Shown: positions 1 through 17,016 of the stretch, one piece after another | Layout: each line of letters opens with the position of its first letter | Numbering within the stretch: the first letter of the stretch is position 1 | Assembly (NCBI RefSeq): GCF_000002995.4 | Contig: NW_025062477.1 | Coordinates: 2,859,501-2,923,500 of the forward strand | Direction of reading: 5' to 3' | DNA length: 64,000 bases | Source of the DNA: Brugia malayi | Lineage: Eukaryota > Nematoda > Chromadorea > Rhabditida > Onchocercidae | Made by a program: the position numbers and the translations under genes | Notes under the pieces: generated by a model | Told to the model about the DNA's origin: nothing | Database searches by the model: none | Seen by the model: the letters and a program-made list of their open reading frames with translations, nothing else

Positions 1-1385
1 TTCAATTAAATATAATTTTTAAGAAATGAATTGTTGTGAAATGTACAAAATGGTATAATAAAGGAAAAAGTAAAAAAAAAGTTTTACGGTATGAATGAAA
101 ATAAAAAAGTGAGTTGAACTGGTCAGAGGTGAAACAATCGGATTATACGAATTGGATTAGTGTTAGGATTTGTAGACATAGTTAGTAATGTAAACAAAAA
201 AAAAAAAAAAATGCTTAGTTCAAGTGGAATTTATCATAAACTTTTTCCCATAATAAAAATGCCAGAGAAAGGAAAGTAGAATAAAAAATAAATAAAACTT
301 TTAATGTTTATTTTTTAAGAATTGATTTTTTTTTTCTTCCTTTTTTTTTTAAATTTTACTTTTTTTTTTTTTTTTTTTTTTGATTTTTACTCTCTCATCG
401 CTAACTAAAAAATTTTTTTGTGATACTTGGTAAGCCATATGGTACACTAAATAGCATACTAAAGTGTTCATTTTAGAAAATAATCGTAATATTATCAAAT
501 TTTTGATATTAGAAAAGAAAAATAAATAAATAAATAAGCAAACATATAGTAATGTTTTAATAAATTTTTGAACTGAACCTAGTATTGATCAAATTGAGAT
601 AATTTGCGTGAAAAAAATCAGAAAAACATAGTAAACGAATTGAGCTATCATATAGTTTCATTGGAAATAACATCAAAATTTTTTTAGAATAAAAAGTTAA
701 AAGAAGAAAGATCAAAATTTGAAAAAGAGACTAATAATTAATAAATGATATCCTTGATTGATAAATTTTCAATTTTTTTTTCTTTGTTTTCAGAATAAAA
801 TCCTTAAAATATATGTATGTATGTATATGTGTGTATGTGTATGTCTGTGTATGTGAAATAGTTATAAGATAGTTTTGTAAGTATTGTAAGTGTCTTTAGC
901 GATAGTTATAAGTGCTGTTTTTATATAATAAGCGATGTAATCATAAATTATCGGAAGGAGACAGATCTGAAAGTATTAGAAAGGCGCCGATCGGATAAAA
1001 GTAAATAATAATATCTTTCATTGATATTAGACTACTGTCATCGATGGCTGCCGGATGATGTTGCTGTTGTTGTTGTTAGCTTTGATTTGAATTAGAAAAT
1101 GATCGAATGATAGAATGAATGACTGATTGAATGATAGAATGATAGAATGAATGAATGAAAAATGTTAGGTAATAAGTCTTAAATAATTTTCTCATTTTAA
1201 AATTCTTAAATAATCTTATCATTTCAACAATTTTTAGATAAATTTATTACTATTAATTTAAGAAAAAAAAATTTGAATAACTTTATCATTTTATTTTATT
1301 TTAATTTTTTTTTTTTTGATTAACAATATAAATTTTCGATTGCAAATATCATAGAACATTAATTTTACTCAAAAATTATTGAAGA

Positions 1386-1433
<48 letters not shown>

Positions 1434-2901
1434 GGGGAGAGAGAAAAAGAATGGTAATTGATAAATCGATAATTAAATCAACTTATTAATGTTCAATTAT
1501 TTTAGTACTTTTTTTAGTACAGCACATTTATTTCATAAATAATTTAACATTTGAGAATAAATAAAGAATTGTTGAGCCTTGCTGATGACTCAGTACGTAA
1601 TTGCTTGATTTCGGCGGGAGAATGATGAAAGTTCAATTCCTGTGTTGACATTCATTATGACAACTGCGACAAGATTTGGTGCTGTTCCCAGTGACGAAAT
1701 AGATTATTTGATCACAGACCTGTTCTGAGAGATAAGCCGTGTTGATTGATGATCTTATCCGAGGGGTGCCAACAAGAATTATTGGATTTTATTCCTCCCA
1801 AATTCATTCGAATGGACATTACAGGCCCAATGGTCAGTGTATTTTGAAATGGTCACTAATTTAATGTTGTCATGTCCTAATGACAAATTAATGTGACATC
1901 TATGCATTTTTTTTTTTTTTTTAATTCGAAATTTTCGATGTAAAAACTAAATTATAGATGAAATGATAAAATGAAAAAAAAAAAAAAAAAGAAGAAAAAG
2001 GAAAAGAAAAACCGTTTTAGCAATGGGAGAGGTCAATCAAAGGGATGGATGGATGGTTTTTAAAAATGATTTACAATGTAATTAATAAAAGGTTAAAAGA
2101 TAATTAGATTTATATTGTATTAATAAATCTTTTCTATTAATAACTGAACAGGTTACTGCGATTATTTTGAATTGAATGAATTAAACTTGTTGCTAATATT
2201 ATTTATTGATAATTTCTTTAGTATAATATGTAAGTAATTTTAACAATACATTTTTCATATATTATTTTAAGCAAATGAATTAAAAGAAAAAAAAAAAAAA
2301 ACACACACCGAGATTAAGCGAGAATATATATACGAGTTAAAAATAACGGATGAAACAATATTTAGTTTCAAATTTTAAAATAAATAATATTTATGCTACA
2401 AAAGCAAAAGCAAAAAAAAAAGAAAAAAGAAAAGAAAGACACCATGGAAATAAATATTGAAATATTCTGCAGTAAATATTTATGATATAATCATAGATAT
2501 TTATAAATAATTTAAATATAACAATTAAAATATTATTGAGCTAAAATAATTCAAATTAGCAAATGAAAATACGAATTTCTTCGTTGTTTTATTATACAAT
2601 CGGAAATGTATTAGAAAATGATAGGAATATTATATAATAATAAATGGTATCATAAATGTTAATTATTATCTGAGAATAAATGTCACATTTTATGATTATT
2701 AAAAATGAACAAATGAACAGATTAGATTAGCAAAGAGGGACATTACAATGAAACATTGAAAATGTCGAAAATTTCTAAATTTCTTTCTTTCTCTTTTTTT
2801 TTTTTTTTTTTTTTTTCATTCTTTAAAAATTGCAATTAATTAACATCAATTAATGATCACAAACTACAAAATGTATTCTATCATAAATCTTCTCTTCGTT
2901 T
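1..2901. other. AT-rich non-coding region
   Basis: No convincing gene is seen. The stretch is dominated by A/T homopolymers (many runs of 10-20), TATG-type simple repeats near 810-855 and a GA dinucleotide tract near 1389-1442. Two patches have more normal complexity: about 900-1090 and about 1560-1870. The second contains a TGATGACTCA bZIP-like site near 1582 and could be regulatory or untranslated sequence. A minus-strand open frame at 941-1075 is too short and unsupported to call. Confidence 0.6.
1389..1442. repeat. (GA)n microsatellite
   Basis: A nearly pure GA dinucleotide tract of about 50 bases, ending in a short G-rich interruption. It lies in non-coding AT-rich DNA. Confidence 0.95.
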
Positions 2902-4102
2902 CTAGTTATCATCATCTTCAATATCATGAAATAGTACGTGACGTTTTGATGAAATTCTCTGATTTGACGTAATTTCAGCGGCTGCTACGTGTGGTTGATC
3001 ATCTACTTTTGTCATCACTTCCACGTTTACTTCCGGTAATGCCGTAATCGTTTCATTATTGTAGAATGAAGCATGAATTAGAACCAATATTATACTAATT
3101 CCTAGAAAGAAAATTGTCCTAAAAATAGTTCCCAGGAATAAAACTATAAAATTTTAAAATTTAATTTGGAAATTTTCAAAATGAAATGGAACTATTAATT
3201 AAGAAAGAATGAAATACTTTAAATAAATAATATTAAAAATAATGAATAGGAAACAAATTTCAATAATTATTTCTGTCTTTTCTATATTTTTAAGAAATGC
3301 AGTGCTATTATTAGATTAGATAAACAATTCTGAAAATTTCACTTCCTTTTTTCCTTTTTTTCAAAAAAGAATTTAAAATATAAATGAACAAACCTATTGC
3401 ACAATAAAGAATATATCCAACTTCAGCGTAAATAAATAATGGTAAAGTTATGAATATTGCTGCAACATATAAAATCCAAATAGGAATCTAAAAAAGTATT
3501 TATAAATTTGATATAATTTTGATATATTCGTTTCATTAAAAAATATTTTCATAGAATTAAAAAGTTGAGAAAAAAAAAAGGAAAATGAAAAATAAAATAA
3601 TTGAAAATTAAAAAAAAAAGAAAAAATAAATAATTCAGTACTTCTTCAGTGCCAATTTTAATTGGTCCATTTTTAGTCTTTGTGTAAATGAAATACACTA
3701 ATATTCCAAGCAAAATGGATGATAATAATAACCAAAATGATGTTATTATGCCACAAATCTGAAATGATAATCTCTTATCATTCAATTTTTTTTTTTTTGT
3801 GATTAATAAACAAAAACAAAATACAAACCATTAAAATAGCACTGATAAGAGCATAATTAGCCATAAATTGATTAAAATTTTTTTTCATCCTTGTAATATA
3901 TCCATTAATATTTGATGAAAAGCCAAATTGCGATAAGCGAAAAAATTCACACCATGGCTAGAAATTAAATGAAAATGAAATAATATAATTTATAAACAAA
4001 AAATTATTATAATTACAATTAATTAAATTTTCATTTTATAATTAAAATATATTTAAAGAAATTATTAATTTCTTTATTTTTGGTTATATTGTTAATTAAT
4101 TG

Positions 4103-4135
<33 letters not shown>

Positions 4136-4274
4136 CCATTTACTTACCTAATTAATAATATTTAAATATTTACCTTAACAGCTTTACTCCATGCTCGAAT
4201 ATCATGAAATGCTCGAAAATTGGTAGCACATTGTACATCTCGTGAATCTTCACCTGTATATTCGCTCATTACTT
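2902..4274 (-). CDS. PRA1-family protein (prenylated Rab acceptor / ARL6IP5-JWA type)
   Basis: Five exons read in one frame on the minus strand: 4174-4274 (coding from the ATG at 4269 if this is the true start), 3829-3957, 3642-3758, 3394-3487, 2902-3101, giving 211 residues. The PRA1 signature is clear: PW-x-EFF at residues 33-38, an IxRMKKNFNxFxxNYALI segment, four hydrophobic segments (about 62-98 in two parts, 115-140, 146-155) and the terminal IHAS motif at 154-157. Human ARL6IP5 is 188 aa with the same plan. Family members sit in ER/Golgi membranes and act on prenylated Rab GTPases or transporter trafficking; that role is inferred from family. The acidic tail (IEDDDN) is hydrophilic and probably cytosolic. 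An acceptor AG just before the ATG (exon start 4274) joins in frame to a candidate 5' exon at 10107-10205, so the true N-terminus may be longer. Confidence 0.85.
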
Positions 4275-10106
<5,832 letters not shown>

Positions 10107-10205
10107 CTTGCAAATAATCAGATTGTGTTGGTGTAGGCTGAATTACAATAACTGCTTTCCGATCTTGCATCATTATTGTTTGTCGTACGATAACTAATTC
10201 ACTTT
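10107..10205 (-). CDS. Candidate 5' coding exon of the PRA1-family gene
   Basis: A 99-base minus-strand segment bounded by a TTATAG acceptor and a CAAG|GTAAAT donor. It is open in only one of three frames. That frame leaves phase 1 and joins exactly to the exon starting at 4274, continuing in frame through GTA-ATG into MSEYTGEDSRD. It contains tandem Met codons (MMQDRK) that could be the real start, followed by VIVIQPTPTQSDYLQ. The phase match is seen in the sequence. Membership of the same gene across a 5.8-kb intron is inference. It could instead belong to another transcript. Confidence 0.5.
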
Positions 10206-13200
10206 CTATAAATTTATAAGTTAATATAATTTGTTAATTAATAATTAAAATTATTATTTACTATATCAATAATACAGTACAAAATGCACCTTTAATTATT
10301 TAATTATCTAAAATATTCATACAATTGCATTCTCAAAACATTTCATATTCAACAAAATAAAATATAAAAAAAAACTATTCGATGGTTGCTAATTATTTAA
10401 ACTATTTCTTTGTCCAAAGAATATTTTAAAGTATAGGTACAAATTAGCTAGAACAAAGTTTGACAAAATATTAACTCATCAAAAAGATGAAAATATTTAA
10501 TTGAAGTTATAAAATTTCACCATAAAATTTTACTATTAAATTAGACTACTAAAAATAAAACTGTAAAATTTCATCAGAGAGATGAAAATTATTTAAGAGA
10601 AGATGGAAAATTTCTAAACTTCATCTTAACAACATTATTTAACGTTTTACTGCACAACAAAAATTTTTACTTCCCAAAAAAAAAGAAAAAAAAACGCACA
10701 CGAATACACATAAATTCAAAAGAGCAAAAAAAGATTTAATTTTGAAACAGACTGATTCATCCTGTAATGTGGAAGAAGTGATCCATGATTAGAAGAGGAA
10801 TAGAAGGAGTGATAATCACTGATATTGGTGATAAATGAACTAATTAGAGAATGATAATCATTGATATTGGTGATAAGTGAATCAATTAGGGAATGATAAT
10901 CACTGATATTGGTGATAAGTGAATCAATTAGGGAATGATAACCACTGATATTGGTGATAAGTTAACCATATGAAAATGAAATAATGCAAATTCTATGCTA
11001 ATTTCTAATTTTTCTCCTTTTATATCTACCATCAAATATTAACAAAATAAAAGATTGAAAGGAAAAAATGTGCTAAACTAAGTAAAAAGTATGTTCTTGA
11101 AATTTGCATAATCAAATAAAAGACTGAAAGGAAAAAGTATACCAAATTTGTTTCAAATTTGCATAATGCATATGCAAAAAATAATTTGCAACAATGGTTT
11201 AACATATTCATATTTGCTATGAATAAATTTTTCTTTAAAAAAAAAAAAAAAAAAAATTCAGTCAAAATTTCATTATTAAAATTTTCGTAAAAAGTTCAGA
11301 AATTTTAATTCGAAATTTTAATATTCTTAAAATTTTGTTCGCAACCTAATGTGAGATTTCATTACTTGATTAACTAATATTAGAAATATTTATAAAAATA
11401 TTTGTTATCTTGGAATTATATAATGTTTTCTAAGAGCGCACAAGTTATCAAAACTTAACTTTATTGATTGTTTAATATAAGAAATATTTATTGTATTAAA
11501 AAATATATTAAAAAAATATTATATTAAAAAATATTTAAAAAAAAAAAACTTAATATAAGAAATATTTATTATATTAAAAAAATTTATTCTTTAATGATAA
11601 TTCAAAATTATTTTCCCTTTTATTTTTACTGTTCCATTAGTATCTCATTAAGTAATAAAATTTAAATTGGCATCTGTATTGTTTTCTTCCTAATGATTTC
11701 AATCTGTTATTATTTTCTTCCTAAGCACTTCAATTTTAAAATACAAATCTGAATTTGAAAAGATTTTAAAATATTTTCTTAATATTAAAATTTGCTTATC
11801 GAAAACAAAAATAGAAATATCAATATAAAGGATTTTATCTATTCAAATTAATCAAAATTAATTTAGAACGAGCAAAAAGAACAAAAAAAAAAATAAAAGA
11901 TTATGAATGAAATGAAAAATAGACTGACTAGCTTTTATAATTCCTATTTTTGTTTTTCTTTCCCTTACAACAATAGATTTTTGAATTAATAATCATTTTA
12001 AACCATTTCCAATACAAATATGACATTTCAAATTGAACAATTAGTATGAAAATAGTAAATAAAGGTGGAAAAAATTTGTAAAGAAAATATTTTTTTTTCC
12101 TCAAAAGTTTAATATGAAATAAATGTAGGATGCATCGATGCTCCTTGAACAGAGAGAAATAAGCAACTATGAAACCAAATGAACGCTTCTTAACATTTTT
12201 TTTTTTTTTTTCTATTTAGCGCAAAACATTCATCCCACTTCGCAAATTTTGTTTCATTTCACATCAATTTTACTAATTGCACCAATCCACTTATTTATCG
12301 TACTACTCGACAACAATAATGGACTTTAATTGAAATAAATGTTGAGGAAATTCTTGAAAAAATAAGCATCTAATATGTTGGATATTTATGAAATGCACTG
12401 TTCATTTTAATTATCAATTCGGTCTTAGAAATTTTTAATTATGACCACTTTAATTTGTTTAAAATTCAAATTTGTTCTCTAGATTATGATGAACAGCAGG
12501 TAAATAAAATGCTCACCCATCTAATTATCCACAGAATACCCCACTGAGCTTGATTACAAAATGAATTATAACGAAAATTCTTCATTAAATCATCGTCTCA
12601 TCTTGACAAATTAAACTTTTTTTTTTTTTTGTTTGTTTGTTTGGTTCAGAAAAAAACTAACTTTTAGGAATGTGTAAAGAATCATTAAGTCACAATCGGA
12701 AACGAGGAATCAGATCATATTCAGATCATATCTGCTACATGAATTAAGCTTGAAAACTGTGCGAAAGACTAATTTTTTTTACTATTGTAGTAATTATTCA
12801 CACTAATATAGTATAAAAAAGGAATGAACATGAAAAATAGAAAAAAAAAGACTGTTTTAACACAAAGATGAAAATGAAAGTCCATCAGCTATAATAATAC
12901 TTAACCACCAGAAAAGAATTTTAAGGATTCAAATGATATCGAATATAAACAACCACGTATTGAATTGATGTGTACAAATTTCAATCATCGGTAATTTAAA
13001 TTTAACAAACAACGAATCTGCTGTAATTACAATTAAATTTTACATGCGGATCATAAAATCTGAAGTAGAAATTATTTGGAACAGGAGTCGGTCTATTAAT
13101 CGCTTATATAGATCGGATTCATTAATGAATATGAACAGTAAAGCCAGTCGCTCACTTTCACAAAGAATTTGACCAAAACCAAGCCTCAGATTACGTAAAT

Positions 13201-13293
13201 TTGGCAATTTCTCAGAACAAGAATCAGAAAAATGAAATAATACAGTACAGACACAGTAAAGACTTTTTACAATTTCAAAAGAATCTAAATTTC
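10206..13293. other. AT-rich intergenic region with minisatellite
   Basis: No supported gene. It contains the 42-bp tandem repeat at 10811-10964 and otherwise AT-rich simple sequence. Further 5' untranslated or coding exons of the PRA1-family gene could lie here, but I could not connect any by phase. The right end next to 13294 should include the 3' UTR of the phosphatase gene. Confidence 0.5.
10811..10964. repeat. 42-bp minisatellite, about four units
   Basis: The motif GATAATCACTGATATTGGTG starts at 10811, 10853, 10895 and 10937, exactly 42 bases apart each time. Units two to four differ at only a few positions. Every unit carries several GATA/TTATC-type motifs and an imperfect inverted repeat (ATCAC...GTGAT), so the array is a dense cluster of GATA-factor-like sites. 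Confidence 0.95.
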
Positions 13294-15021
13294 CTATTTC
13301 TGTAATATATCAAAAAGTACTTTAAGAGAAGGAGTATAGAAATTTGGAATAAAATCTTTATATCCATGTTTCTCGAATTCCTCAACTTTGTTCAGATCGT
13401 GCACTCCAGTACCTACTAAAACCGATGTTAGACCATTTACATGTCCAAATTTTATATCTGTTTCACATGAGTCACCAAATATCACTGACTTTTCGGCCTT
13501 CAGATTGAACCTAAAAAGAACTTTTAAAAATCGGAATAGTCAAACTTTCATGCACTATTTACACAGACATAACTACAGAATGAAACCGTTTACTTAGTTC
13601 ATTTTCTTTTAACACTTGACAATATTTCCTTGCTATTCACACTACTTCCAAGATTATGATTTGTTAACATGGACAATTAAAAAAAAAAATATGCTGAAGA
13701 GATAACTAAACTAAGGCTGTGCATAACAGCATGAACTGATCTAATATCCAAACCAAAATTAGTAAACAACAAAAATACACCTTTCCTTGATGTATTCGAA
13801 CATTGTTTTGCTAGGCTTACCAATTACGACTGGTTCTTTGCCAGCAGCTGTTTGCACTGCTCTCATACTGACACCTGATCCTGGTATAACAACACCTGAA
13901 AATAGTGAAAATAGAGTTATAAGATCCTAAACTTCTCGAAATTTGCATTCCCAAAATATAAAAATAAAGACAACTTTCCACTTGAACTAGGAGGTTACAA
14001 AAAGCAATTACTTAACTTCCCAATTACTTTTTTTTGCCGCTGATATATAGCATTTTGATGAGGAAATATAAAAGCACTAATTACCTGGTACAGGCCCAGG
14101 CAGCCTTGGATCTGGATTGGTAGCATAAAAACGTACTCCTGCCTGATTGATATAGTTTGCAGCCCTCATTATTTTAGGATAGCTTAGATGTATATCGAAG
14201 CTAACTACTACAGCTCTCACTTTTCTGGATATATCCATTTGTTGTATGGATTCGACATTGGTGTAAGACTCGACAAGATCGGGACCTGTCCCAAAGCTTT
14301 CTATTCCTTCTTTTTTCAATTCTCTCTGAAGTAATAAAACCATGTCTGGAAAGCAATAAAATAAAATAGTACAAAAAAAAAAAAAAAAAAAATTACTTGT
14401 AAACCACTTGAACCAACAATATACACTGGCAAGTCGGACTTTTCCTTGGCCAATATGTGAGCCAGAACTTTAGCAGGTGATAAAATGTGGTCATCAGACA
14501 GCATATCAAAGCCTATTCGCTTACATTTATTCACGTAATCATCCAATGTCTTGGTTGAATTATTTGTTAGTATGAAGACATTTTTACCTGAAAAATGCTT
14601 CATTATCAAAAAATTGGCAAAAAGGTGGAAGCACGAAGTTATTATTCTAAAGAAAACATCAAAATGTGTTCAATGTGTTCATTCCTCTTTTCTCCATCTT
14701 CGGGAGAAACTGTGGAAAACAATAGTGATTGAACAGTTCCAAATATTCCTCAAGAAATGAAAAGAGAGGAGGAGAAAAAGAAGAGAGAAAGAAATGGTAG
14801 TAAGCAAAAAATTTCGGACTTTCTTTTTCTACACGGATTTAAATTTGAAAAAAGAAAAGAGAATAAGTGAAATGCAAACCAGCAGATACGAGATGTCGCA
14901 GGAAATCTGCAGCGCCCGGTAATGCTGTGTCATCAAGCCACAGCACTCCATCAGCATCGAAAAGAAATGAATCGAACGAACTGATCAGTTGATGACCGTC
15001 TGCCTGTTGTACCCTTGACAT
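13294..15021 (-). CDS. PGP: Phosphoglycolate / glycerol-3-phosphate phosphatase (HAD superfamily, PGP-like)
   Basis: Five exons: 14880-15021, 14397-14587, 14085-14325, 13781-13895, 13294-13510; 301 residues, close to the usual PGP length. HAD motif I is FLFDADGVLW with catalytic D22 and D24; motif II is ILTNNS (T55); the motif III lysine is in VIGKPSK (K218); motif IV is IFGDSCETD (D244, D249). The C2B-type cap lies between motifs II and III, as in mammalian PGP and the nematode PGPH proteins. These enzymes remove toxic phosphoglycolate and hydrolyse glycerol-3-phosphate in the cytosol. Exon 3 is taken to start at 14325 (CTTCAG|AGAGAATTG), because the earlier CCAG at 14346 breaks the frame and the chosen join gives GSSGLQ-RELKKEG. 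The start ATG sits four bases after a TATTGCAG acceptor, so a spliced leader is likely added there. Confidence 0.93.
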
Positions 15022-17016
15022 TCCCTGCAATAGCAACTGTTAATTCATGAAATCTTTCATTACATGATATTTTGGTAATTTGTCCATTTCCTAATCCATC
15101 AAATTTATTAGACTAATCGAGTCTTATTATCAGATATCGCATTATTGTTTACAACATTTGCTTCATTAAGTTGTGAATTTATGATCATATCAATCTTCAA
15201 ATGAGATTGTTTTTTCCCAGCCAATAAATGTGTTAGAATGATTAGGAAGGTGTGAGAAGTAAAGCTAAGTAACTGAGGATGAAGAAGAGGAAGAAAATAA
15301 ATGGAAAAGAAGGACCACATCAGAATAAAGGGAAGAGATCGTTTAGAATTCTTTTTTAAAAGTAAACGATACTTATGTTACGTGCCCATAAATTTTGCAC
15401 TTCCTCATTTTTCTAAATCTCATATATTATAACATATGACGAAAAATTATTGAAAAAACAAACGAAAGATCATTAAAATCAACGAAACATACTTGTATTG
15501 CAAAGAAATTAAATCGCGCTTTAGTGCTGTATAGCACAATTTTGGAGCTGCAACAGTCCAATGCTGTCTTAAAATAAGATCTTGCAAAATCAGTCGATAA
15601 TGGAAGGATACGGTACTGAAAATGCCCTAATTACATCATTTGGCATCAGTTCAAGTGGAGACTAGCACGATGGGTGGAGGTTTCGTCATCACTGGTCAGT
15701 GTAGTGGTCAGCAGACGCGCGGAGCGGTGCGGCGGCGGATGGTGGCTCTAGTGGTTGGGGTCTGGTTGGTGGGGATATGTGTGTGGGTTGTCGTTGTGGT
15801 AGGTGTGCAAGTAAGTTACGTGAGTCACGTCACATGATTACCTGTATGAAATCTGTGCTTCGTATGCGTCATGTTGTTACCCGCAATAAGAATGATGCGC
15901 CCCACTTTGCGTGCGTGCTAGCGAGCGCGTGCGATGCGTCATTGTTGACGATGACGATGATGATGATGATGATGGTTGTTGTTGTTGTTGTATTTTATAT
16001 GAGGGTTGTAAAGGGAAGGAAGGTAAAGGGAGGAGATTAGATGAAAGTCTCGGATTCGGTAGCACCAAGTATGTTCTAAATTTTGGACAAGCTGTAAGGG
16101 GTAATTTCTGTGTGTGTGCGTGTCTGTCTGTTGTCTGTGTCTGTGTGTGTTACCTTTGCGCATTTATGAGATTACCGCAGTTCGTGCCAGGTGGTGCGTG
16201 GGGGTGAGGGAGAGGGGAGTTCTGCCTTTTGTTTGCAAAAGTGTCTGATGATCACCGCCGGTGTGATGTTGCTGTACGACGTTGGCCGGTAATATTCTAT
16301 CCACGCCGAAATATTTCACATTATTTCACTGGGGATACTTCTCTTTCCCTGTGTTTGATATAAAGCTGCCAAGTTACGCTGTCCATCCTTGCTCTTGGTT
16401 TTCAATTTAACAGTTGAATTTATGTTCTTGGTTTATGGAGCAGTTCATATCTCGTACCACTTACCCGAGTCATGTGTAGCCAGAGGTCGTAGGTAATCTA
16501 TCCAACGGTTTTTGATGTATGAATTTTACTACTTGACATTCAGCGCTGTGTAAGATTACATGGGATTTCATTCCGCATCTTTAGATGTGGTCGTTCGGGA
16601 AAAGGAGCTTTTTTTCCCCACCATTTTTTTCAGTTTTTTGGCGTTGTCTTTTTTTCTTTTTTTTTTGTGTTTTAATGTTTTTCATTGTTCTTTTGAAGTT
16701 CAGGATGACCGAAGGCTTTGCTAAGGAGTTAATTTTAATTGATGAAATATGACAGATGAAATAAATGCTGCTGTTTTTTCCACTATTTGAACACACTGAT
16801 ACGCTGAAAATTTATTTAGATTGTGTCAGTGATGTCATCGATATTGCTATTACTATAAATATTGCTACTAAGAAATGGTTACTTTTCTTTTCTTTACATT
16901 TTTAATGTATAAGCTTTCAATATACACGTTTCTGAACATTTTCCACCATTCGCATAGATTTGGTAATTTCGGATATAATTTAGTTAATGTTCTACATATT
17001 TTTTACTTTTATTAAG
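15022..17016. promoter_or_regulatory. GC-richer divergent intergenic region between PGP and RAD54
   Basis: Two kilobases separate two divergently transcribed genes. About 15640-16320 has much higher GC and CpG than its surroundings. It contains a perfect 13-base palindrome ACGTGAGTCACGT at 15818-15830 next to CACATGA, a GATGCGTCATTGTTGACGATGA block (bZIP-like half-sites) near 15932-15955, and ATG/GTT trinucleotide tracts at about 15950-15990. Several overlapping open frames here encode only homopolymer-like Asp, His, Val or Cys runs and are not called as genes. A non-coding first exon of RAD54 may lie here. Promoter function is inferred from position and motifs. Confidence 0.5.

Noticed and set aside
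941..1075. Minus-strand open frame with a short polyglutamine then HHPAAIDDSSLISMK
   Set aside because: No convincing acceptor in the right phase, no recognisable family, and the Gln run comes from a simple trinucleotide repeat. Could be a terminal exon of an unseen gene, but this is not supportable.
12495..12560. Minus-strand segment with acceptor- and donor-like edges (CTCAG ... ATG|GGTGAGC)
   Set aside because: Too short and hydrophobic, with no phase link to any neighbouring exon.
15640..16207. Several overlapping open frames on both strands in the GC-richer region
   Set aside because: They encode Asp, Cys, Val, Ser or His homopolymers from ATG/GTT trinucleotide tracts, with no domain and no phase-compatible splice partners.
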